From assembly GCF_910596095.1 (NCBI RefSeq), contig NC_056545.1:2340001-2404000 (forward strand): a DNA stretch of 64,000 bases. Direction: 5' to 3'. The position numbers and the translations under genes were made by a program. This stretch comes from Thunnus maccoyii (Eukaryota > Chordata > Actinopteri > Scombriformes > Scombridae). Of this stretch, positions 36,028 through 47,922 are shown in pieces. Below the pieces are notes generated by a model. The model was given only the letters and a program-made list of their open reading frames with translations, made no database searches and was not told the DNA's origin. Every line of letters starts with the position of its first letter. Positions within the stretch are counted from its first letter, which is position 1.

Positions 36028-36396
36028 TTACTTGGAGCTGGTGTACTTGGTGACGGCCTTGGTGCCCTCAGACACGGCGTGTTTGGCCAGCTCACCGGGC
36101 AGCAGCAGGCGGACGGCGGTCTGGATCTCCCTGGAGGTGATGGTGGAGCGCTTGTTGTAGTGAGCAAGGCGGGAAGCCTCACCGGCGATGCGCTCAAAGA
36201 TGTCCCCCACAAAGGAGTTCATGATGCCCATGGCCTTGGAGGAGATGCCGGTGTCGGGGTGGACCTGCTTCAGCACCTTGTACACGTAGATAGCGTAGCT
36301 CTCCTTGCGGGTCTTTCTCTTCTTCTTGCCGGTCTTGGTGGCTTTAGACACGGCTTTCTTGGAGCCTTTCTTCGGGGCTTTGACTGGATCAGGCAT
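36028..36396 (-). CDS. h2b: Histone H2B (copy 2)
   Basis: A 122-residue H2B with the same protein sequence as copy 1, differing at only a few silent positions. The N-tail starts [16 protein letters not shown] and the protein ends TKYTSSK. Promoter elements match copy 1: TATATA 36451-36457, octamer 36465-36472, CCAAT 36498-36502. The duplicated segment (about 35.95-36.61 kb) is in direct orientation relative to 10.15-10.85 kb, whereas the neighbouring H3-H2A-H1 block is inverted. It therefore moved separately, or an inversion edge lies between H2B and H3. Confidence 0.97.
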   Translation of the reverse strand: MPDPVKAPKKGSKKAVSKATKTGKKKRKTRKESYAIYVYKVLKQVHPDTGISSKAMGIMNSFVGDIFERIAGEASRLAHYNKRSTITSREIQTAVRLLLPGELAKHAVSEGTKAVTKYTSSK

Positions 36397-36450
36397 GATT
36401 GGTCGTTAGATTTCCTCACACGAATAATAACCGCAGCGCCAAACGGCCTC

Positions 36451-36502
36451 TATATATCCATCTGATGCAAATTTCACTGCGCCGTTGCTCGCACAGGATT
36501 GG
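36451..36502 (-). promoter_or_regulatory. H2B copy 2 promoter (TATA, octamer, CCAAT)
   Basis: Same order and spacing as copy 1: CCAAT, ATTTGCAT octamer and TATATA read on the minus strand. Confidence 0.85.
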
Positions 36503-36876
36503 TTGACTTGTTAGCTAGACTGCGCATGTGCAACACAAACAGCGCTCTAAACTTTGACCGCCTTTTTACACAAAGAGCCACCTCATCTGAAGATAATTCA
36601 CTGTTTAACTAAAGAGAAATAAACATATTGTATTTAGATTTAGCATTCCACAAGCTGATATGTTTTATTGATCTATGATTTAAAAAATTAAACAAATAAT
36701 CCAGGGATAGATTTTATTTCATCAATCCTTAATCCACAGTTTTTGGTGCAAATACAGCTGGAATAACAATACTTTTCAAAAATGATATTAATATGAATCT
36801 TATTGATTCTTTCAGCTACACATGAAGATCATGTTTCTGCTCCACATAAAGAATTATAAGAGATTCATCTTATTTC

Positions 36877-36960
36877 AGTGGTTCTCAAACATTTTCACGT
36901 CAAGGACACAAATTAGACTCCAGACCCCCCTCTGATAAGATTTTTGCTTTTAGATGTTTT
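36877..36960 (+). mobile_element. hAT-like terminal repeat fragment
   Basis: CAGTGGTTCTCAAACATTTT followed by CACGTCAAGGAC is the recognisable end of a Charlie/MER5-type hAT element. A similar end in the opposite orientation lies at about 62889-62912. Confidence 0.5.
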
Positions 36961-38440
36961 ATTACAGAAAATGTATGAAATTAATTCCGTCACTGTGGGC
37001 ATTAAAGCTGTAATTATATCTTTATATAAAGTCTGTGGTGAAAAGACTCACAGGAGCGGCTGAGTCCATTCAACTAAATAAGGATGTAATACATATTTAG
37101 ACCACAAGGTGTCGCTGCTGTTACACTATAAAGTTATAATATAATACTTCAGATGTTCTGCTGATAAATAATCACAATAATCCACGTTGATTTTTACAAC
37201 ACAACGAATAAACAACAAATAAATAGAGAATAAATGATTGAGAGTTTTTTCTTTCTGCCTCAAACATTTCATTTGTAGTCCAGACAGCAGCTTCTGTCAG
37301 ATATAAAATGCATCTGGAAAATGACACTTTGTGAGTTTTCATAATAACGAGACAGTAAGAGGATCAGTCTGAAATCAAATATGTCAAACAGTCACCATGT
37401 CAACATTATTGTGTCTGATCCTTCCTGTGGATGTTAGTGATTAGAGAAATGTTTGAAGCAATGCAAAATATTGAAAATAAACTTAAAAATCAAGAAAAGG
37501 AATAAAAACTATATTTTAAAGGGACATTGTTACACTTGCATCAGTTACACAATAAAATACTCAAATAAGATCAAATTTAAAGATTAAACAGAGGAACTTT
37601 CAGCTTGAACTGATTGAAATAAGTTTTATATTGTATTAGTTGTATTTATATTTATTGTCACCAGTTCAAACAGGTGATTTTTCCTCCATTTCATTCATTT
37701 TGTTTTAACAAATGCTGAAATATGCCTGAATGACTAAATTACATTCTCAAATGTTTTAGATGGTTTTCATGGAGCCATGAAAGCTGTGACGTTGTTCCTT
37801 CTACCTGAACGCCTGTAAAGCACATCTGACATCCAAGGAGCCGATGATGATGATGAAGCTCGTCAGTTATACACTTTATGATGATCAGACTATGAAGTGA
37901 TTTCAGATAAATTTATAATTTAGCAACTCCAATCTGAACAATAATCAACAGGACTCATCTGAATGGATTAATGTTCAGTTATCTGACATTTGACTGATTA
38001 ATATTCTGGCTGCAGTCTGAGGTTAAATTGGGACACATATACAGTTGTTGCTTCTACTGTATGAAACGTTATACAATGTGTGTGTAGCTCAAATGTTCTA
38101 CTTTATTACGAATTAATTATTTCTCATCCATAGTCTGCTTGATTATTTTTCAAGAGATTGTTAACAAAATGTGTTGAATCTGTATAAATTGTAAAATGTT
38201 GCTGTTTACAGCTTTTCCCATCATACATGTACAATAGACAGAAACTGTCTGAATGGATTTACTTAAGATCATTATAGTGTTTATATCATACAGTCTATGG
38301 TTTATATACATTTAAAGCTCATCATAGCTCTGTTCATGTATTAAGATAATCTCACTGTAACACAATGTGGGAGATATTAGACACAAATAATATTAATAAA
38401 AGTATCAACAGAAGGACGTGTTACTCTGTCAGAAAGTTAG
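36961..38440. other. Spacer between H2B and H3 copy 2, inverted match of 7.6-9.9 kb
   Basis: No gene seen. It contains the reverse complements of blocks near 9.80, 9.55, 9.08 and 8.14 kb in mirrored order. Confidence 0.6.
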
Positions 38441-38441
38441 T

Positions 38442-38457
38442 GGCTCTTAAAAGAGCC
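38442..38457 (-). terminator. Histone 3' stem-loop of H3 copy 2
   Basis: Minus-strand GGCTCTTTTAAGAGCC, 26 bases after the stop. Confidence 0.92.
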
Positions 38458-38483
38458 GTTGTGTTTATGGAGCAGAGGACAGT

Positions 38484-39611
<1,128 letters not shown>

Positions 39612-39642
39612 ACACGGAACCGGCTCCTCTGAACAACACAAC

Positions 39643-39658
39643 GGCTCTTTTAAGAGCC
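39643..39658 (+). terminator. Histone 3' stem-loop of H2A copy 2
   Basis: GGCTCTTTTAAGAGCC, 32 bases after the stop. Confidence 0.92.
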
Positions 39659-40574
39659 ACACACTCCTGATAAAGAACAAACATCCTCATGTCTCTGGTA
39701 CACTGTCATTAAGACACAAGTCATGTTTATTATCTATACAGAATATTAAGTCAGTGTTACACTCAGTTAAATATACTGATTATATTTGAACCGTAATTGA
39801 TGCTTGTGTTATGAACAATACCAGCAATCAACATTTAAAAGTTAATGTTTATGATAAAACAGTGGTTGGTCTATATATTAACCTACATTTGAAACTAATT
39901 ATTATACTAGTTATTCATTATAATTACTGACACTCCTGATGTTGATGGTCAGTGTTACAAGATGTTTATATTATAACTGCATTAATAACATAATGATGGT
40001 TGTTTGTGTTGCCAACAGACCAAGAAATAAACATTTAAAAGATAATCTAGTCATTCAGGGTAGAAATCATACTTATAATACAAGAATGGCTGGTATATAC
40101 ATTACACTACATGACATTTAGACACCATTTCAAACTAATTATACTAGTTATTAATGACTAATACTAATAATTATTAATCTGGAGATTTTCCAGCCCCCCA
40201 AAAAGATCCACTTTCAGCTCTGAAACTGTGATTCTGATAAAAACTGGTAAAAGGTTTGTCTGACTCAATGACTTGTGACGTAACAGCTGCTCCTCCTTTC
40301 TATTCTCATTCATATCATTGTGTAACGTTTCACCTTTTACCACTTATAATAAACACAATAAGAGGAAATATGTTTGATATCTGATACATATTAACTTAGA
40401 TGTAATAAAAAGGGAACAGCAGTAGTAATAATAAATCTATCATAATGGTTTTATCATAATATATTTACAGTTTATTGTCATCCTGAGTGATTTTCTGTAT
40501 TTGCTGCTCAGTTCAGATCATGTTGACACTTTAGACTGGATTTAAAAAGTGACATTTAAGATATTCTCTGTTTT

Positions 40575-41000
40575 CATTATTCTGAGGTCATGTTACATAC
40601 ATTTTACCCCTCTGTGATAAATGTAAATTCAATGATGGTACTTTGTTGCATTTATTTTGGGACTGTCCACTAATTTCTCCATTTTGGTCAAGAATTTTTT
40701 CTTTTTTTTCTGGAGTTTATCATAAGATCCTCCTGACAGAGACTTGTTAACTCTCCCTTTACACATTCAAACAGTTTTATTGACGGGCAGCGTAATAGCA
40801 ATAAAATCTTATTCTCACAGACTGCACCGCGCTTTAGAAACTGGCTGCATGAACTTACTTTGGTTACCAACATGGAGAAACTGTGATTTAAAAATGTAAA
40901 AAGTCTACATAGATGGGAAGAATCTTTGGGTCCCTTTTCACAACATCTGGACTCAATTTAATATTCGTATGTATTTCTAGATTGGATCCTTTTTTTAACT
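40575..41000 (+). mobile_element. L1-type LINE C-terminal fragment
   Basis: On the plus strand the sequence reads CDKCKFNDGTLLHLFWDCP, then PFWSRIF, then NLILTDC: the Cys-rich C-terminal tail of teleost L1-like reverse transcriptases. The frame is interrupted repeatedly. It lies inside the inverted copy of the H1-H2A spacer and is absent from the copy at 5.5-6.4 kb, so it is an insertion later than, or specific to, this copy. Confidence 0.65.
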
Positions 41001-41428
41001 TCAATATCCCTGTTTTGTTGGGCTGTAATTGAGTCACTTGTGGTTGGTATGTGCTGTTATTTGTTTTTATGTCCTTGACACATGGTTAGGATGAACCTTT
41101 CTTATTTACCTTACTTAAATTATATTATATTATAATTATTATTCCCCAGCGTTTGTGTAGAGGTTTAAATTGGGTTTTCATTCCTATGTGGTTTATATGT
41201 TGCTTTGTATTATGTGACAAAATAACATATATAGAAAAGACATATGTAATAGGAAAGGAAGAATAAACTTGTTCATCATTAAATGATACTCAGAATATAA
41301 CTGAGTTGGCACCACATAGATTTAAATACATATTTAAATAAAATTTTTCCAATTTTTGTAATTAATGAGAAAACACTACATGTTTAAACATGTTATAATC
41401 AGGATGCTGCTCTTTAGAAAAGTTGTGT

Positions 41429-41444
41429 GGCTCTTAAAAGAGCC
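41429..41444 (-). terminator. Histone 3' stem-loop of H1 copy 2
   Basis: Minus-strand GGCTCTTTTAAGAGCC, 35 bases after the stop. Confidence 0.92.
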
Positions 41445-41479
41445 TTTGATCAGGTTCACATGTTCAGACTGATGACAGC

Positions 41480-42097
41480 TCACTTCTTCTTGGGTGCTGC
41501 CTTCTTGGCTTTGGGTTTGGCGACCTTCTTTGCAGGAGCTTTCTTAGCTGCAGGAGCCTTTTTCACCACTTTCTTGGGGCTCTTGGCGGCCTTCTTGGGG
41601 CTCTTGGCTGCTTTCTTGGCCGCTGCGGGCTTCTTAACCTTCTTGGGGGATTTCTTAGCGGCTGCTGTCTTCTTAGCTGCCGCTGTCTTGGGCTTCTTGG
41701 CCGCTGCGGGTTTCTTGGCTGCGGGCTTCTTGGCTTTGACGGCGGCTTTCTTCTTCACCACTTTCTTGACCGGCTTGGCGGGTTTGGTCTCCTTGGCGAG
41801 CTTGAAGGAGCCGGAGGCCCCTGTCCCTTTAGTCTGGGTCAGAGTGCCTTTAGTCACCAGCTTCGTGACCGCAGTATTGATGCGTTTGTTAGCTTTCACG
41901 ACATCGACGCCTTTGGTCGCCAGAATCTTCTTGAGCGCCGCCACCGACAGCCCTTTCCGCTCCTTGGACTCCGCCACAGCGCCGATGATCAGCTTGTTGA
42001 GGCTGGGTCCGTCCTTCTTCGGCCGGGGAGCGCTCTTCTTCTTCGGGGCTTTAGGGGCAGCTTTCGCCGGGGCCGTTGCTGGAGCTTCCTCTGCCAT
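41480..42097 (-). CDS. h1: Linker histone H1 (copy 2, divergent globular domain)
   Basis: A 205-residue H1. The winged-helix domain at about residues 29-101 starts [20 protein letters not shown] and ends [10 protein letters not shown]. It differs from copy 1 at 27 of 70 aligned positions, including loss of the GGYDVEKN stretch (here [10 protein letters not shown]). The Lys-rich C-terminal tail becomes identical to copy 1 over the final 73 residues, and the 3' flank matches too. The start at 42097 gives M-A-E-E; the upstream open frame (26 codons) is leader sequence. This may be an older H1 subtype whose 3' half was overwritten by a conversion or duplication tract. Confidence 0.95.
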   Translation of the reverse strand: MAEEAPATAPAKAAPKAPKKKSAPRPKKDGPSLNKLIIGAVAESKERKGLSVAALKKILATKGVDVVKANKRINTAVTKLVTKGTLTQTKGTGASGSFKLAKETKPAKPVKKVVKKKAAVKAKKPAAKKPAAAKKPKTAAAKKTAAAKKSPKKVKKPAAAKKAAKSPKKAAKSPKKVVKKAPAAKKAPAKKVAKPKAKKAAPKKK

Positions 42098-42161
42098 TTT
42101 CGTGTGTAGTCTGCTATTTGTCTCGCGGACTGTCTGTTCGAGCAGAGGGCACGGGGCGGGA

Positions 42162-42244
42162 CTTATAAAGCACATGAGAACCGTGGAGAAGCAACACTCA
42201 GAGCCGCTCTGCCTGCCGCCTCAAATCAGATGAAACTTGTGTTT
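42162..42244 (-). promoter_or_regulatory. H1 copy 2 promoter (TATA, shared motif, AC box)
   Basis: Read on the minus strand: AAACACA (42244-42238), CCACGGTTCTCATG (about 42185-42172), CTTTATAAG (42170-42162) and then a GC-rich initiator region. Confidence 0.75.
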
Positions 42245-42734
42245 TCTCCTCCACATTTTGGGGGTAAAACACACAGAAAACCAACGTTTTGAAACACTTT
42301 TGTTATCGCAGCAGTGAGGAAACGTTCCTCCCTTCAGACTGAGCTCATTTTTGGCGTCCAGGACTCATTTCTTTCTTTCCGGGAGGCTTCAAACCTCGCT
42401 GATACACCGTCACTTTGTACGGCGCGCAGCGAGTTTTCTTCACAAATCGTCTCCTAAAACGTCTTAAAAGGGTTTGTATTAAATGTGACAGTGGTGTTCT
42501 AGTAAGAAGAGACGTCAGAAGACACAATAAACCCGAAACCAATGTAGTGACGTGATTTATTAGTTTTTAATCAGACATGTTTTCGGTGGAGGTAAACACA
42601 CGGTTACTGTCGGTGATTCAGAGCATGAACATGAACGGGACTGAAAACAAACTTGTATATAGCAATCATCAGATTATACAGCTGTTGCTGCCCACATGTC
42701 AATTTACAATAAAGATTTCTTGTTGTTGTTGTTG

Positions 42735-43141
42735 CAATATATAAGTACAAAAGAATAAATAAAGTTTGCCATGGTGTACTTAGATGCATCATTACCAAAA
42801 AGTCCTGGCAGTATTTCTATAAGGCCAGAGGCTGCTCTGGAGATTCTGCCTATTGTGACCACAAAGATGAAAGCATGTAGTCCTGGACTGACCTCAACTA
42901 TGGACTTCAGGATCTCCATGTACAGCTGTTTAAGAATCAGATCTTCATCATCATCATCTGTGTCCACCACAGTGACATGTCAACCGTCCACTATAGCTGA
43001 TTCAGAGAAACACTCTCTACTGACTGCATCACAGTCGCAGCCTGGTTTAAACTTTTTAGGTCCCAGGATGGTATTTCCTGATAAACCGAGCAGAATGATG
43101 GTCCTCCTGTTTTTTGGCCCGCTGTTCCTGGAATGAACAGC
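42735..43141 (-). pseudogene. GIMAP/AIG1-like GTPase fragment 1
   Basis: On the minus strand, after an apparent acceptor near 43141, the frame gives RRTIILLGLSGNTILG, then FKPGCDCDAVSRECFSESA, then a stop, then VTVVDTDDDDEDLILKQLY, IVEVSPGLHAF and FGNDASKYTM. These are successive segments of the AIG1-type GTPase domain of GIMAP proteins, which regulate lymphocyte survival. The P-loop has lost its GVGKSA core, a stop interrupts the domain, and the C-terminus is missing after KYTM. It is non-functional. It may have formed one locus with fragment 2. Confidence 0.7.
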
Positions 43142-43150
43142 TGGAAAGAA

Positions 43151-44249
43151 GAAAACATAAAGTGATATCAAAAATATGAAAAAAGATAGTTTAATCTGCT
43201 ACTGTCATCCACACTATTCACAACAACCTGCAACCCTTTGTAGTTAACTAGTATCTCTCTAAATTGCTGAATAAACTTAAAAGTTGTGGAAAATAATTAT
43301 ATCAAAGTCCTCTTCATCCCCCCTTTTGTCCCTGAGCAGGGGATAATTTTGTTAAAATATTGATGGAAAAAAAGTAAGGCTAGGCCCTGTTTGACCACCG
43401 GTATTGTATTTTTATTTTATCATCTTTATTTATACAGGGTAAGTTGCCGTTTTACAGCATAACCCTGCCTCAAACAAAATCACAAGAACAGACTCATTAA
43501 ATAATTCAGAAATTTATCAGTAAGCAGGATCGCACTCTAGAAATTATTCCATAAGGTTGCTGCAAAGGCAGTTTGTCCTGGATCAGTTCTGGTTCTGCTT
43601 CTTGGAGCATCAACCAATCACTGGAGCTGGTTAAGTGTGGTCCAGATTGCCAGAGCAGCAGGGATGACATATAAGATGGTCATTTACCAACATGATATTT
43701 GTAGATAAATGAGTATCGATGATTATGACGTCTCTCAGACAGGGAAGACCCCCCAACCCAGTGGTGGGTGTCATTATCATCAGTAACACAACTACAAGAC
43801 TCAGCTCTTTTGCAAACACCTCTGTCCCTGATGGACTTTAAAGGAATATTACTCACTTCTATGCACCCTATGCATTAGCTCTATGCACTGCCTGTTGGCA
43901 CCTACATCCTGACCTGAACTTAGCTTTATGGCACTTACTCATGTTGTTCTCTCCTGACGAGATCTTTGTTTATGTTGTGTTAACTTTCATATGTACATTG
44001 CTTTGGAAAATTGTAATAAATTGTAACAGCTGATGGCAGAGTAGTAAATGGAGTCTAGTCTAGGGGCCTCAGAGTGGACATAGCAGCATGTTGATAAATG
44101 ACAAAATCCTCATCTGAGAGGAAAACTGCTTCAACGTCCCTATTTCTACAGCTCAGAGGGAAGCTGGAACCACAGAGACACCTGCAGTTGAAGGTGCTCT
44201 TAATTTGATGTAAATATAAGCTCATCCCACTTTTTGACAATGTATTGTA
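43151..44249. other. Region between GIMAP fragments
   Basis: No clear exon. ATTTATACAGGGTAAG near 43429-43444 is a repeat-like 3' end common in fish. The remainder is unassigned. Confidence 0.35.
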
Positions 44250-44893
44250 TATATAAAAACTGTATTGTAAAGTATGATACCTTGTTGCAGGGTTCTTAGG
44301 TGACCTGACTTTGTCAGTAGCTCTTCGATTTGGTCCTGTCCTCCATTGTCATTGCTGAATAGATGATATCTTAAATCTTGAAACAAAGTTTGGAAGTAAA
44401 CTTTCATTATCATCATTGATGAACTCATCTAGGGACGTTTCTTCTAAAGCTTTTCCTCACGTGAGCATATAAATCTTTTTCAACCCCTGATCCCCGAGGA
44501 CTCTGACAGCTGCCTCCACGGCTTTTGCTCATCTGTGAATCGATCGATTTTAATCACTACCAGAAACAGACAAGGTCTGGCGGAGTGCAGGACATCCTGA
44601 CAGCTGTTTTTAATTTGTTCTTCATCACCAGCACATGATATTCCTGGAGTCTCGATCACTGAGATCTGTCTCCCGCACACATTTCCAGCTGCTTCAGAGC
44701 ATTGCGTTGTCACTGATTTGAAGGCCCGCTGTGATTTAAAGGCTTTCAATCCTAAAATGGTGTTTGCTGAAGCGCTTTTCCCAACTCCTGTGTTTCCAAG
44801 AAGGACAATCTTGAGACGTTGGTCCATGTTTCTAAGCAGCAGCACACCTGCAGAAGTCAGCAGAAATGATAGTTGGGTTAGAAAAGCTTTCAT
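44250..44893 (-). pseudogene. GIMAP/AIG1-like GTPase fragment 2
   Basis: The coding start is at 44827 (MDQRLKIVLLG), with an intact P-loop GNTGVGKSASANTILG, a switch region CSEAAGNVCGRQISVIETPG (ETPG in place of the usual DTPG) and FLVVIKIDRFTDEQK. The frame then shifts. The other frame continues VEAAVRVLGDQGLKKIYMLT, and further on SLDEFIN and NDNGGQDQIEELLTKSG, all typical of GIMAP proteins. A frameshift after TDEQK thus breaks an otherwise recognisable domain. The exon seems to start near 44850 after a CTGCAG acceptor. Likely a recent pseudogene. Confidence 0.75.
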
Positions 44894-44939
44894 TTTATTT
44901 CTGGAAAATGCTTCAAGTGGTTCCTCACCTACTTAAATC

Positions 44940-47080
44940 AATTTTTATGCACAGAGAATCATGATAATCCATATGGTGCAACGCAAGAAGTAATAGTTGT
45001 TCTGCTCTAGTTCCACTTGGTCAAATGTTAAATTACATGAGAGGTTTCCAGCCCCTGTGCTGAGGTCCAGTACCAGGACTTGGAACATTTAGTGTCCAAT
45101 TATTTTTGTGATTCCAACAACAACGCGCCCACTTTATTGATTGGTCAGGTGTGTGAAAGTAGTTTTCTACTTTCTCTCTCTAAAGTTCAGCACAAACATT
45201 TAACTTTCTGAGCGCTTCATGTTTAACACCAAAGTCTGTTCAAACACTGGAAAAGAGCAGGAATCCTGTTTCATTCTGTGTGTGTTGCTTGTTTCTATTG
45301 CAGTTTTTTCAACTTTGTGTTCATTAAATTTATTTTGAAGGGTTTTACCAGACATTTGCAGACTCCCGCCAATCATCTGTCAGGAAGAAGCAGGTAGAAA
45401 ACGCGGATGGATCTGATTGAAACTGTCCAACTTTTAAGTGTGATTTGTTGTAAACATATTTGTGGCATCTGAAGACTCTGAGTTTAGTTTACAGCAGTTT
45501 GACTCGATCATTCGCATAAATTTAATTTTAAACATATACTTCTAGATTAATATTTTCTTAATATAGCAAGTACGTGTTTATTGAGTTTAAAGTGAGTGTT
45601 GCTTTACTTTCAGTAACAAACAAAACGGAGAAACTAAATATAAAACTGAGAAAAAACAGAAAAATGTGTTTCTAATCTTGGATTGACAGAAAGTGATTTT
45701 AAAATGTTTTAATAATATACATAGGCCTATATATAATTTCTATATTCCACTCTTGCATTAAAAGGAATTTCAGCACTGATTCCTTGCATTTATTTCACTC
45801 TTTTGTTGAATATGAACATGAAACAGGAATTTTACCTGAAATTGTCTGAAAATGAAACAGAGTTGACAACTTTTTTCTAATTCATCTATAAAGATACATT
45901 AAAAAAAAAAGTCCAGTAGGTGGCAGTATTGTCTTAAACATTTAGTGTGCACAAAGTCTGATCATTTGCCCACTTACAAATAATAAAATAGCAAAAAGTT
46001 TCTTGGAAGATATTGTGAGAATCAGGTCTGTGGGTGAATTTGGACTATTAACTTCTACACTGTGATTCAAAGGTATTTAATCTGAGGCATAAAGGAGTAA
46101 ACTGCTTTGCATTGACACTATTCATTTACACACAAACATGAACACACTTCAGCCCTCCCACTGCACAGGTGGATCCTCAACTCAAGTCATGTGGTAGTCA
46201 GTGACCTTAACAAAGATAACCTATAATGATAAAAAAAATGATCTACATCCTGAAAATAAATTAAACTAATTGATGTCCTGAAGAACACTGAGGCAGCTTT
46301 GTGAATCAGTGAACTGTGGAGCCTCCAAATAGGCCACATAAAGACAAATCAAAATCAAGTATCATAAAATTATTACAGTTGTTATAAAATATTCTATGAA
46401 AAGATTGATTCCCTCAGAGGAGCCAGTGAACGTCTCGTCTAAAGAACCAAAACGTCCAGAAACGTCCCTGAAGGGCTGATTAACAGTTACCTGAACATCA
46501 TGCTGAAAAATGACTAAATACACTTCAAACTGAATGTTAGACCACTTCATGTTTTTATATTTGAAGCTGAATCTAAACTATATGAACCACTGTGGAGGTT
46601 TGGTCTCAGAGTTTGTGTGTTTTCTTGTTTTAATACATTTGAATTAAAACCCACTTGGTATCTCTATCTGGAGAAACATAACCTGGCGGCACTTTGACTC
46701 TTTCCATATGTGAACCCTCATAATAACCAGAATTCACTGTCTTTGGCCTGTTTTCTTTAAAGAGACCAAACACAACGGTCAGAGTCTGAGTTAGAAAGTA
46801 ACTGAACACATTTACTCACATTAACTTTCAGTTTTTAGGTTCAATACTTGATTATTTCTTCTTAGAGACTTTTGACTTTTACTGGACTCCATCTATTTTA
46901 AACCAACTGAAGGCTGACAGGCTGCAGTCCATGATTCAAGACTTTAATGTCTTTTTTAAAACGTTGAAATGAACACAAAATACACTTTTTTATACATCTA
47001 TACACATCTTTTATACATTACACATCTTATATACACACTCATACTGTACATTATTACATGTATATCATCTGAAATCAAAA
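44940..47080. other. Intergenic, unassigned
   Basis: No confident gene. It ends where homology to the 3' flank of gene B begins (about 47087). Contains a short poly-A run near 45900 and a TATACA-rich stretch near 46990-47040. Confidence 0.4.
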
Positions 47081-47922
47081 TTCTTAGGTCCTTGTAGCTC
47101 TTTATGAGTCTGATGAATCACTGTGGTGCACAATCACAACCACAATACATGAACACTAATTAGTACATTTTACATCCCAGTCTGGGTGAATTATAAGTCA
47201 ATAAATGTTGATGATTAATGAGCTCTTAGTATCAAGACTCTTCAGCAGCTACATTTAGTTTCATCCAACATGTTTTCACAGGTTTGTAACATTTACTGGT
47301 TTAGAGGATGAATCTCTATTTAAAGTTGCTTTTATTTCTATCTTCCCCTGTGTCAGTACTCACAGGGCCGATCCCTCGAGCCTCCATTTTAAAGGGAACA
47401 ATATAACTCACAGCTGTTGCTCCTGTAAATCCAAAATAAAAATACTTCCACATTCACTTCTGTATGTTTGGTTTGAATCATCTACAGGGATCATTAGATC
47501 ATTTTAACAAGAAAACTAATCAACACAATAACTTTCAATAGTTTCACAACATCCAACAGTCCAACATCCTACAACATTTAATAACATCTATGTGAAATAA
47601 TGATGCAGACTGTAGACAAGCAGTTCTTAGAGGATATTTTCAGTCTGTAGTAAAGTTCAGGAAATCAAACTTGGACTTGTTTTATTTCTCATCACTGCAA
47701 AGACAATGTGCTAGAATCCAACCTGGATTGTAAACTGGATTCTAGATCACATTTACTCTGCAGGGTCAGAAAGTGTACAAGTTCCTGTCCTGATGGTCTC
47801 ATCCTAAAGAGCAGAAACATCTTTTACATTTAAAAAGACATCACAGAGTGTAGCTCAGCCAGACAGTCATCAGTCAATGAACATTTCAGGAGAAAACACA
47901 CTGCTGTCTTACCTGATACTGT

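Noticed and set aside
41427-42233. 268-codon plus-strand frame over H1 copy 2
   Set aside because: It is the complement of the Lys/Ala-rich H1 gene; the low-complexity Phe/Leu/Ala composition is a shadow of GCC/AAG codons.
46362-46550. Minus-strand 62-codon frame
   Set aside because: No recognised domain, signal or splice context; cannot be separated from chance.
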